NCBI GenBank assembly: GCA_016858145.1
Contig: JAEHOE010000033.1
Location: 372,001 to 436,000, forward strand
DNA length: 64,000 nt
Source: Edaphochlamys debaryana
Lineage: Eukaryota; Chlorophyta; Chlorophyceae; Chlamydomonadales
Direction: 5' to 3'
The position numbers and the translations under genes are program-made. The notes beneath the pieces are model-generated. The model did not search any database and was not told where the DNA came from. It worked only from the letters and a program-made list of their open reading frames with translations. Positions 47,401 through 57,388 of the stretch are shown here, piece after piece (the first letter of the stretch is position 1; every line of letters starts with the position of its first letter).

Positions 47401-50400
47401 CCCCCTGATACGGAAGCTTTCAATGAGCACATACCGCTTGGCTTGCGCAGATTTGTTGGCAGCGAGGCTCTGCTTTCATCCAGTCATCCACACAAATGTA
47501 TTCAGTTAGGGTCGGCAATTATCTGAGTAACCCGTTTTGGTTGCCTCCCTACAGGCGCGAATGCGGAACGTGCAGCTGACCGGACTGCAGCTGACGACTC
47601 CGGACCCAACCCGGACTCGGCGCCGCCGCCGCCGCCGCCACTCATACCGCCAACCGCCACCGCCGCCGAGGCGGCCGCGGCCGTTGGCATCCCAACCGCC
47701 GCCGTAGCCAAGAGCGTTGCCGTACTCGTGGCGGGGAAGCCGTTCCTGGCTGCCGTACGGGGCGATCAACGGCTATGCTGGCACAAGGTGCTAACGGCTG
47801 CGGCGGTTGGGGAGTGTCTGAGCGGGGTTTGGCGGGCAGGGGCGACAGCAGTGGGGTTTCGGGGTCCTGTGGGAAACGGCCTCGCTGGCGGCGGCGGCGG
47901 CGGCGGCGCCAGGGGCGCAGGCTCGGTGGCGGCAGCGGCGGTGACGACGGCGATGCCGGCGGCAGCTGCCGGCGGCGGGCTCAGGCGGGCGCGAACCGCT
48001 GGGCTGGCGGCGGCGGCGGCGGCGGCGCGGACCGCAGCAGCCTCGGCCGCCCCCCTCAGGTGCCGCCGCCGCACGGGCTCTCGGGCGGGGCTGGGGTCGG
48101 CTCCTGCTCACAGCCCTCTCTTCCTCTGTGCATTGCTCCCCGCACCCATGGCTTCCTCCACGCGTTCCTGCATCTGCCGCCTTCCAGCCCCCACCCACCT
48201 CCCGCGGCCCTGCCCCCCACCCCCCACCCCCCACCCCACCCGCCAGGTGGCTGCGGCGGTAGGCGTGGGCCGGAGGGCGCTCCGAGTGGCGACGCCGGGG
48301 GAGTGCCTGTCGGCCTACGGCTTCGCGCCGGGTGGGTTCTGGGGTGGCGGCCGCCGGCCGGGGGGTGGGTGGGCTTGTGCATGGGCCCAGAGTGTGTGGC
48401 CGGTCGGGGCCAAGCGAGGGGACGGCAGGGAGACGCCAAGGGTCCATGGCGGGGTTGGAGAGTGGGCTGACGGCGTGGGGGAAGGAGCTGCATGGTAAAC
48501 GGAGGTCTTGCGGTGTGCCGAGCCCTCGGGCCCACTCCTACACCACTTCCACCCCGCAAGCCGCCCTCACTCCCCCTCACCTTTCCCCTTTCCCCTTCGA
48601 ATCACCTCTGGGCCACCCCAGGCACCCTGCCGCCCTTCGGCCACCCCTCCCCGGTGCCAGTGCTCGTTGACGTGGGGCTGGCGGCCGCAGCCGTGCCCCC
48701 CCTGCCCGAGCCCGCCCCCACCTCCTCCACCTCGCCTTCCGCCGCACCCTCCTCTTCCGGCGCCTCGGCTCCCGCCTCCACGAGCGCCCCCGCCGCCACC
48801 GAGCCCCCTGCCAGCGCCGCCGCTGGCCCCGGCCCGTTCCCGCCCCTTGCTACGGCCACCGCCGACGATGACGTCGGCGGTGATGGCCGACGGTTACTCT
48901 TCTGCGGCAGCGGCCACCCGCACGCCATGATCTGCCTCACGTACGACCAACTGCTCGCCGTGTCGGGCGGTCGGGCGGTTGAGATCGCGGACGAGGATCT
49001 AACCGCCACCACGCCCTCGCCGTCCGTCTCCCAGTCGCCCTCGCCGTACGGCTCCGGCCTGGACCTCGCGGGCGCGGCCGGGCCCGTCGTGGGCCCAGGC
49101 GCGGCCGCGCAGGCCCAAGCGTCGTCCGGGGGCGCAACGGCTTTCCTGCTGGACAGCATGCTCGGCCGACTGGTGAGGGTTGAGGGGACGGGAGAGGGCA
49201 GATTGCCAGGCCGAGACGATAGGCCGCCTTGTTCTTAGCTCCACCTCTCGCCAGCGTGCCCTCGTGCTCTGTGTGACTATCGTCATGCCCGCACTGCCCT
49301 CGCTCCTGCCCCCACGACTCCCACCCCCTCCGCAGTGCCGCTGGCTGCGCTGCCTGGGACTGGACGCCGAGTACGTGGGTCGCTCCTCCCCCTCCAAGGC
49401 TGAGCTGGCCAGGGTGGGTGGCGCGGGCGGGCGAGCGCCCCCGTGGGCTTGGGGAATCTGGAGGAAGCCCCTGGCTCTCCCGGGGTGTGAGGTGCCTGTA
49501 GGGGGGGGGCGCGCGTCTTGCTGCGCCGCGCACGCACGGATGATTGCACAGCTTGCGGGGATGAAGGACCCGTGCCGCGCGCCGAATGCAGGGTGTGCTC
49601 GCATCAAGTCCGGTTGGACCACGCACCTCAGACGGAGGTTGCTGTTTGCTTGATGATGCCCTGCTCTCACAGATGACGGCTCGCGCCGCGCGGGAGGGCC
49701 GCGTGTTCCTCACCCGCGACCAGCGACTGGCCGAGCGCCGTGACGTGTCCGCGCCGTACGTACTGCACTCGGACGACGCGGCCGAGCAGCTGGACGAGCT
49801 CGTACGGCACTTCAACGTGCGGTGAGTCGACGCCGCATGTCGAACGCCCCGCCTTGAAAGGCCATTGCTGCGCCTACCGGCATCTGCGCCAGCCCTTTCC
49901 GGGGTTTGGGAACACGAGCGTCCCGTGATGGTGCGCCTCCGCTCTCTGCGCCCCCCCCCGCCCCGTGCCCTCGCCTCCTGCCTTCCGCCCCGACGCCTGC
50001 ACCCCTCCTGACGCCCCCGCGCGCCCCCCAGCTTCGACGAGGCGCTCGTCATGTCCCGCTGCAACGCCTGCAACGCCGCCGCCTTCGAGCTGGTGACGCC
50101 GCGCGAGGCGGCGCGGGAGCTGGTGCCGGCGCGCGTGTTCGAGGTGCGGCGAGGGAGGGCTGGGAAGGGCGGGCTGCGGGGGGCGGGGGGGAGGAAGGTG
50201 CAGAAGTGCGCCTATCTACTTCCTCTCTCTGATGGTACCATATCTCTCTCCCTCGCGATCTCTCACTCTCGCCCCTCCTCCGCCAATCCCCTCTCCCTCC
50301 CCCCCACCCCCACCCCCATCCCCAGCTGGTGGACGAGTTCTGGCGCTGCGGCTGCTGCGGCAAGGTCTTCTGGATGGGGCCCAAGTCGGCCTCCGCCATC

Positions 50401-50823
50401 GCCCTGGTGGGGGGCATGCTGGCGCGGAGCAGGGGGGGCGGAGGCAGCGGAGACGGGGAAGGAGCCGGAGACGATGGCGGCAATGGCGGAGCCGAGGGCG
50501 AGGACGGCGGGAGAGGCGACGGCGGAGGCGGCGGGGCGGGGGCGGGGGCGGACGTGGGGGATGAGGCGGTGGGGTTTGACGTGGGGCAGGGACAGGCGGG
50601 GAGTGAGGGGCTGGGGGGCGTGCGGAGGCCCGGGGACGTGTGCGGAGTGGAGGGGGAACGGCAGGATGCAGGCCAGGAGGAGGGTGCGGAGGAGGCTGGG
50701 GAGGAGGCCATGCGAGCTCCGCGGTGGGCTGCGGCGGCCGCGGCAGCGCTGTTGCGTGCGGATGAGGAGGCGGGGGCAGAGGTGGCTGAAGGTGTGGGGG
50801 CGCTGGTGGGGGCGTCACGGTGA
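41410..50823 (+). CDS. Mut-7-like 3'-5' exonuclease with inserted YbaK domain
   Basis: Twenty exons: 41410-42305, 42692-42794, 42946-43053, 43208-43288, 43408-43518, 43798-43815, 44089-44193, 44624-45329, 45556-45632, 45790-45840, 45988-46086, 46361-46555, 46775-47288, 47555-47787, 48247-48331, 48622-49172, 49336-49413, 49673-49821, 50032-50143, 50326-50823; 1,589 residues, all in phase. Domains: helical N-terminal region; DEDDy exonuclease with VVGLD585-V-E587-W, GD711LSKL and Y801-AAQ-D805, plus LDKTMQVSDWEARPL as in RNase D/WRN; YbaK-like aminoacyl-tRNA deacylase (about 978-1254: PPSVAAALEAKGLGGAVRWL, AVAKSVAVLVAGKPFLAAV, GTLPPFGH); Mut7-C RNase (FLLDSMLGRL, CRWLRCLGLDAEY, VFLTRDQRL) with a zinc ribbon (RCNACN, CGCCGKVFW). 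Tail acidic and disordered. Mut-7/EXD3 proteins trim small RNAs. Introns 2 and 11 need GC donors; exon 6 is 18 bases. Confidence 0.88.
43958..44112 (+). repeat. Exon-7 start and acceptor duplicated in the Mut-7-like gene
   Basis: CAGATGATTGCCATGGGCGA(GGCGG) occurs at 43957 and again at 44086, 129 bp apart. The second is the exon 7 boundary. The upstream copy carries its own CCAG acceptor (exon would start 43960) and stays open and in frame for 43 codons into the real exon. Confidence 0.9.
44725..44762 (+). repeat. CCGGCC/CCGGCCC repeat coding PAPAPA
   Basis: Short in-frame tandem array giving a Pro-Ala run in exon 8 of the Mut-7-like gene, between the helical region and the exonuclease. Confidence 0.8.
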
Positions 50824-51285
50824 GGGGGGATGAGTCTGGGGGCAGGGCGACGGGCGCTGCGGCCGCGGCGGGCGGGGGGCGCATAGGATGGCGTGGGCCA
50901 GGATAGAGCGGTGGAGGACAAGGCAGGAGCAGGGAATTGCAGCAGGCGCGAAGATGCCTGTAAGTGGCTACACGGGAAAGCAGCCCCCTGATTCCCACCG
51001 TCCAGCGGCCCTTTCCCCAGGTTTCCCCCTGCCGCATGCCCCCACCCGCGCCATGCACCCACCGCATGCAACCGCCCCACCAACATCACCGATAGCCATA
51101 CCTATACATACACGTGCTGCTCCACGTTAATACTTCATCCATCGCGAGAGGTTGACAAGCATGGTGCATCCTTCAAAGTCTCCACCGACAGCACAATGAC
51201 CAGCAACTCGGCAACCATGGCCAGCTCATGTACTGCTTAGTCCAAACGAAGTTGCGTGCGCTCGGGTTGCTGCCTCGCGACGAGC
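50824..51285. other. Mut-7-like 3' UTR and BBS12-like promoter
   Basis: 462 bp between two plus-strand genes. A TGTAA signal at 50959-50963 marks the end of the upstream gene; no coding signal. Confidence 0.55.
50959..50963 (+). terminator. TGTAA poly(A) signal, Mut-7-like gene
   Basis: TGTAA 136 bases after the stop at 50823. Confidence 0.55.
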
Positions 51286-54200
51286 ATGGCGCGCCCGCAT
51301 GAGCTCGCGCGGAACCTGCAGGCGGCCTGCGCCGTAGCGCGATCATTCTTGGGACCTCAAGAGACATACAAATGCGTGATCGACCCCGAATCCGAGTCGC
51401 GGAGCGGCCTGGTGGGCAGCGTGCAGGCCTTCCTCCTGGCCGCGCAGGGCGACCCCACCGCTACCACGCTCCTGCTGGAGACGCTGGACTGCCAGGTATG
51501 CATCGCCACCGAGGCATAGCGCTGTGGAGCTAAGAAGATCGCTAGCGGGTGGAAGGACAGCGGCCTGGAGGGGCGGGGGCAGGAGCCAGGGCAGTTCAGC
51601 GGCGGCGGGTATGGAGTGTGCTGAAGGGGCCGGTTCCCCATGACGCCGGCGCCATGCCACCGTCGCCACGTCACCGGTTAACTCTGTCGACACACCCCAC
51701 CCTCCATTCCCCCTTGCCCGTGCCCACCCAGGCGTCAGGCAGCTCGGGCACCCCCCAGCCCCGCAACGGCCCGGGCTCCGGAGCCACCTGGCTTGCCGCC
51801 TTCTGCGGGCTGCTGCTGGGCCGGATCCTGGATCTGATGCAGCCGTACGGCGAGGCGCCCGCGATGTCGTACGAATCGGAGATGCCGTACGGCGGGGGCG
51901 TGCCGTACGAGTGTGTGCGGGAAGGCGTGCTGCGCGCCGTGGGCGAGTGCTGCCAGGTGGGTCGGGGGGTGCCTTGGTGGTGCCGTACTCGGGAGGGTGG
52001 GTTACGCTGGAGTTACACACAGGGGGGCGGCAGGGGGCAACATATCGCTGTGGCTTCACCCCGGTGTACGGCACCCCGATGTATCGTCTGGCAGGAGTGC
52101 TGAGGGAGGGGCAGGTTCAAGACCCCCCATGTCATGCACGCAAACGTGTGCTCCGCATCGCAGGCCCTACGCGACTGCACGCTGGACCTGTCGGTGGTTG
52201 CAGACAGTTGGGACGAGCAGCAGCTCCGGCAGTACTGCTCGGCCGTCTCGTCCTTGACGGGCGACGCCTGCCACGCAACGGCGGCGGCGGCTGCCGCTGC
52301 CGGCGGGCCTGCCGAGCCCAGCGGTAGCACCCCTTTCATGAAACCAGTCGGGAGCCCCCACGGGCAGCCCTCCAGCCGCCCATCCAAAGCGCCAGTCACT
52401 TCCCAAGTCAGTGACCCGTTAGGGCCAGACGTAGGGACGTGGCCCTCCGCGGCGACACCCCTACAGGTGGCCGCGGAGGGTGCGGTCGGGCCCTCGGCGG
52501 ACTGGCCAATTGCGGATGGCGGCGGTAGCGATGGTGGGCCCAACCGTGCTATGCCTGACACGGCGGTTGCTGCGTCAGCCCAGGCGTGGTCTCAGCACGG
52601 GCCTCACGCGCAGCAGCAGCCCAGGGCGACGCTCCGCGCCCCAGCGGGTGGGCACCGGGGCGCGCCGAGCGCCGCCAATGGAAAAGCGGCCGGGGCCGGG
52701 GCAGGGCGGGACGACGAAGAGGAGGACGACGAGTTTGGCTGGTTTGACACGTTCGACGCTAGCGGCGGCGGTGGCGCCCGTGGCGACGTTTCGCCTTCCA
52801 CCGCCGCCAGCGCCGCCGCCGCTGCCCCCCAGTCGGATGCTGTTGTGCCTGGCGGCCTCGTCGAGGGGTCCCTGTTGGACGACGGCAGCGGCAGCGAGGC
52901 CTCCAGCGATCAGGACAGCAGCGACGGCGGCGGCAGCAACGGGAATCGTGACGGCGGCGGCGGCGGCAGCAACAGCGGTGCGGGCAGCCTCAGCCGCCGC
53001 CGGAACGGCACCGCTGCCTCTGGCGGCATCGGAGGCAGCGGCGGCGAAGCCGAAGGGAGCACAGCCATCGGCCGCGGGGCTGGCGCGGGGCACCACGGGG
53101 CTGGCGGGGGAGGCGTCAACGGCGGCAGCGAAACAGGCGGCCGCGCTGAATACGGGGATGGGGCCGAGCAAGATGACGAGGATGGGGATGAGGATGAGGA
53201 TGAGGCGGTCTTGCGCGCGTTGGAGGACGAGGCGGCGTGGTTCTTCGAGGAGGGAGCGGTGGCGAGGGAGCGGCAGGCGAGGGAGGAGCGGCGAGCGCTG
53301 GCCAGGCTGGGACAGGGCATCGCAGCGGCCCTGGCGGCGGCGGACCGAGCTGCGGCGGCGGCGGCGGTGGCAGGCGGCGGCAGGCGGGGCCCGGGGCTGG
53401 CGAATGGCGGCGAGCGGGCCGGTCGTGGTGATGCCGGGGACCGTGGCGGCCGTGCGGCGGTGGCGGGTCCGGGCGCATCGCATCGCTTAAGACCCGACGC
53501 TGGGGCCCCCGCTGCAGCGCTTGCAGCGGCGGATGCTGTCGCCAGTGCCGCCAGCGGTTGCGGCAGCTCGCCGTCAAGCACCACGCCGCCGCCACCGCCG
53601 CCGCCACCGCCGCCGCTGTCAGGGCCCGACGCGCTGTCCCGACTGGTGTGCTCGGCGGCGGCGGGATTGGCGCACGGACGGCACCGTGAGATGCAGCTGG
53701 CGGCGGCGGCGGCGCTGCTGCTGCTGAGGCCCCTGGTTTCGGAGCCAGCGGCGGCGGCGGCAACAGGAGCGCCGGCGGCGGCGGAGCCCCGAGGAAGTCT
53801 GGCCGAGGTGGCGGCGCGAGTGGCGACGGCGGCGGCGGCGTTGCAGTTCGACCGCTGCGTTCTGACAGTGGAGCTGTCGGGCCTGGCGGCGGCGGCTGCC
53901 GCCGACGCAGCCTCGCCGTCGGCACCCGCCCTGGCGGCGGCGGCGGCGGCAGGGCCGGCTGTGCTGCGTGGCGTCTGCGTGCCGCTGGCGGCGCTGAGCG
54001 CTCAGCAGTCGGCGCTGGCGGCGAGCTTCCTCGCCGCACCTTCGGCCCCGCCAGCAACGGGCCCTCCCGCACAGGCAGACGTCAGCAACGACGGCAGCGG
54101 CGGCGGCGGTGATCAGTCGCATGTAGTCAACGCGGTGTTCCTCAACGGCACATTGCAGCCATCACATGCCTCGTACGGACCCGCCGTGATCCACGTGGGC

Positions 54201-56081
54201 GGCGCCGCTGACGTCACCGCCACCGCTGGCGGCGGCGCCGCCACGGACGTCGCCGCCGACGTCGCCGCAGCGCTGACCGCCGCCAGCGCCGCCGGTCGAG
54301 AGGAGGCCCTCGCGCGACGCATCCTGGCCGCGCTTGATCCGTACCGTACGGCACCGTACGGCAGCTCGCGCTGCATCCTGATGGCGAGCGGGCACGTGCC
54401 CGACGGCGTGGCGGCGCTGGTTGCCGAGCTCAGCGGCGGCGCCGTGCTGGCGGTTGGCGGCGCCGGCCTGCGTGTCGTACGCGCGGCGGCGGCGGCGTGC
54501 GGCGTGATGCCAGCGGCGGGTCTTTCACATCTCCGCGCCGCCAGCAGCGCCGTCGGCGGCGGCGGCGGCAGCACCGTCGCCAACGTAGCGCTCGACGTGA
54601 CGGCGACGATAGTCTCCGGCGGCCTGGGTCTTGACGCCTACCGCGCCGCCGCCGCCGCCGGCGCTGCCCGCCCGGGCTCCATGATCCGTCTGACGGCGCC
54701 GCCAGCGCCATCACCAACTCTCCTGCCGGGCGCTGCCGCCACCGCCGCCGGGCCGCGGGCCCGGGCGGGCCCGGGCTGGGTGACGCTGGTCCTGGCCCAC
54801 CGGCTCCGCTGGGAGCTGGAGCGTCAGGCGGTGGCTGTGCAGGTGCGTGAGGGGCTGTGGGGCTGGTCCGAATGGCCGTGTGACGGGGTTGTCAGAAGCG
54901 GTTTTCCGGGCTCTGCAAGTTGTCCGGAGGTAAGCGACGACGGGACAAGAGCGCGGTGTCAGGCCGGCTGGGGTTCATACGCAAGCACCCATACGGCACT
55001 TAATCGCTAACGCCGCATTTGTGTGGTTTGGTTTGGTGCGGTGTCCGTTGCTCCTCTGGCCGCCCTGCAAGCCCCTAGCGGTCTGGCCACACTAGGGGGG
55101 GCTGGCCTGGGCCGAGCAAGACGCCTCTGCAGGACACGCCTTTGCTTGCGCCCAACTCCGGTGGCCTGGGCCCCTGTCCCGCCGCAGGTTTGCTTCTGCC
55201 GCCTGGTCGCCGCCCTGCGCTGCGGCCGAGTGCTCCCCGGCGGTGGTGCGTGGGAGGTGGCGGCGGCGGAGCAGCTGTGCGCCCGCGCTCTGCAGATGGA
55301 GCGGGCATCTGCGGCGGCGGCGCACGCAGCGTCCGCTTCCGCGGGGAAGGCGCCCTGGGCAGCTGCCGGGGCCGGGGCCGCGGCAGAGACCGGAGACGAG
55401 GGCGGGGGTCGGGCAGAGAACAAGGAGGGGGAGGGGGAAGGGGAGGGCGAGGAGGAGGAGGCGCTGTACGCGCCGGCGGCATACCGAGCCGTGGCGGGGG
55501 CGCTGCGGGAGCTGGTGGTGTGTGTGCTGCAGAACGGCGGCGCCGGCTGCGGCGAGGCCGCGGCGGAGGTGGCGGCGTGCGGCGCGGCCCTGCGGGCGGG
55601 CGACGCGGCCGCGCTGCTCCGACGCGCTGCGTTGGCGCGGGGCACGGAGGCGGAGGAGCAGCTAGCCTCTGCGAAGGTTGCGCGTGTCGGTCCGGGTTCG
55701 GAGGCGGAGGCGGAGGCGCAGGCGGGGCTCGCCGCTGTGGGGGGCGCGGGCGGCCAGGCGGGGTCTTCGTGCGGGAGGCCGGCGCCAGGAGGGCGAGAAG
55801 GGCCGGTGGCCTGGAGTGAGCTGGACGAGCGGAGGCAGCTGGCGGCCTCGCTCCACGCATGGCTGAGCCTGCGAGCCTTGAGACCAGGCTCGGGCCCAGG
55901 ATTGGGCCCAGACGCTTCAGCAGGGCCGCGGGCGGGGGGTGCCTGGGCAGGGACGGCGCGCGAGGGCACCCCCGCGGCGGTACTGGACGAGGCGGGGGCG
56001 CGCGAGGCGGGGCTGCGGGGCGCGGCGAGGCTGGCGCTCATGGCGTGTGCGGTGGACCAAACCATCGTCAACAGCAGCTGA
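51286..56081 (+). CDS. BBS12-like chaperonin-related protein
   Basis: Four exons, 51286-51495, 51732-51956, 52164-54842, 55188-56081, all phase 0, 1,335 residues. BBS12 is a divergent group II chaperonin relative which, with BBS6/BBS10, helps assemble the BBSome for cilia. Points of resemblance in order: RSFLGPQETYKCVIDPES near the start (compare the LGP-K-IID string of BBS12); GSGATWLAAFCG replacing the chaperonin GDGTT ATPase motif, with Asp lost; LVCSAAAGLAHGRHREMQL at about 637-660; an apical/intermediate part ILMASGHVPDGVAALVAELS; VLPGGGAWEVAAAEQL near 1050; and the end RLALMACAVDQTIVNSS. Large Gly/Ser/Ala/Asp-rich inserts double the usual length. The call is from remembered family features and needs a profile search; a degenerate CCT-like protein is the alternative. 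Confidence 0.68.
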
Positions 56082-57388
56082 CGCGTTGGTGCTGTCGATC
56101 AGTGGGGCACAAGAGTGTGTCTGAGGTTAATGGTGATGCTTTCGTTGGGCGGGGTGCCAGGGGTGATTACAGACAACGGGGCGTAGTGCCGCGGTGTGTT
56201 GGCATCTGGTGCCAGGGGGCGCCTAGAATTACTGGTACCCGGCAATGGTCTGAGGAGCGGTGGAACTCGACGAACGGGGGGGTCATGAGTGCGTCGTGGC
56301 GAAGCAAGCAGCTGGTCACGCGTTGCTGAAGCCTGGGGCCGGGTTGCAGGCCCACCTGGGCTAAAAGACAAGAGTGCAAGGCAAGCGAGTGCGCAAGGGC
56401 ACGGCCCGGGGAACCAGTCGGGCCCACCTGGGCACAGTGGGCAGGCGGGGCAGTCTGGCCAACCGATGTGGTGCTAGAACAGCAATACGGTGATTGGGTC
56501 GGCTACACGCTTGGACGGCCATGCCTGGACTGTACACGCAAGATGCGCACAAGCCGTCCGGCAGACTTGACTCTGAGATCGAGGCTGGCCTGCTAGCCCA
56601 GATGGGTGTTCGGTCGGCTTGGATTGACTCTACCTCCTTGAACAACGCTGCCTCGCCTTGCCCATCCGCCTCGTCCCGAAATAGACCCAACAACACACCA
56701 ACTAAACATCAGCTAACTAGAAAGCTGTGCTCTCAGAGCCCTTACCGCCTCCCGGCGTCCTTGTTGCGTCTTCAGGTCAGAAATACACAGAACACCTCGG
56801 AAGCGCAGCCGAAGGACCCATCAGACTGGGCCCTCGGCATAAGGCTGACCACGCAAAGCACACAGACGCTAAGTAGCACCAACTCCGGATGTCCCGTTTA
56901 GCAACCGTCCGACACCCGCCCTCTCGCCCCCCGTTTCAGGGCATCGTACCGATACTGCGCGCACACACGCGCGCGCTTCCCCAGATGCTTGATGAATTGA
57001 CAGACAGGCACAACAGCCATCGACCCAGCGAGAACCGATGAGGACCCGCGTGAGAGATTGCGGCCCGGCCGTCCTTAATCACGTGAGACCCTTACTTATG
57101 CACACGCAACACACACAGAGGCTGCCCTCAACTGCTGCTTGCCGCCCTAGGGCCCGCCCAATCAACCGCCTGTACTGCCGACCAAGTCAAATCAAGTCAA
57201 TCGAGGTATCCAAGCCGGTTCGAAGCCGGCAAGCCAGCAGCAGGCCAGTGCGGGGTAATAGGCTTCAGCATCGCCATGGTTAAGCTTGGTGAGCACGCCA
57301 GCATCAGCCGGCGAACAGTCCTGCTGCCAGCAGCCTCCAGACGGGTCGATTCCCGTCAGGCACCTCTTGCTAGCTTTGGGCTATCCAA
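56082..57388. other. Convergent 3' region, BBS12-like and matrix-protein genes
   Basis: 1.3 kb holding both 3' UTRs. AT content is higher than in the genes. Hairpin-forming strings near 57212 and 57340 were examined as tRNA arms and rejected. No coding exon supported. Confidence 0.55.

Noticed and set aside
57180..57360. tRNA-like T-arms (GCCGGTTCGAAGCCGGC and GACGGGTCGATTCCCGTC)
   Set aside because: Neither has a matching acceptor stem, anticodon arm or D-arm at the right distance, and the second lacks a T-loop base.
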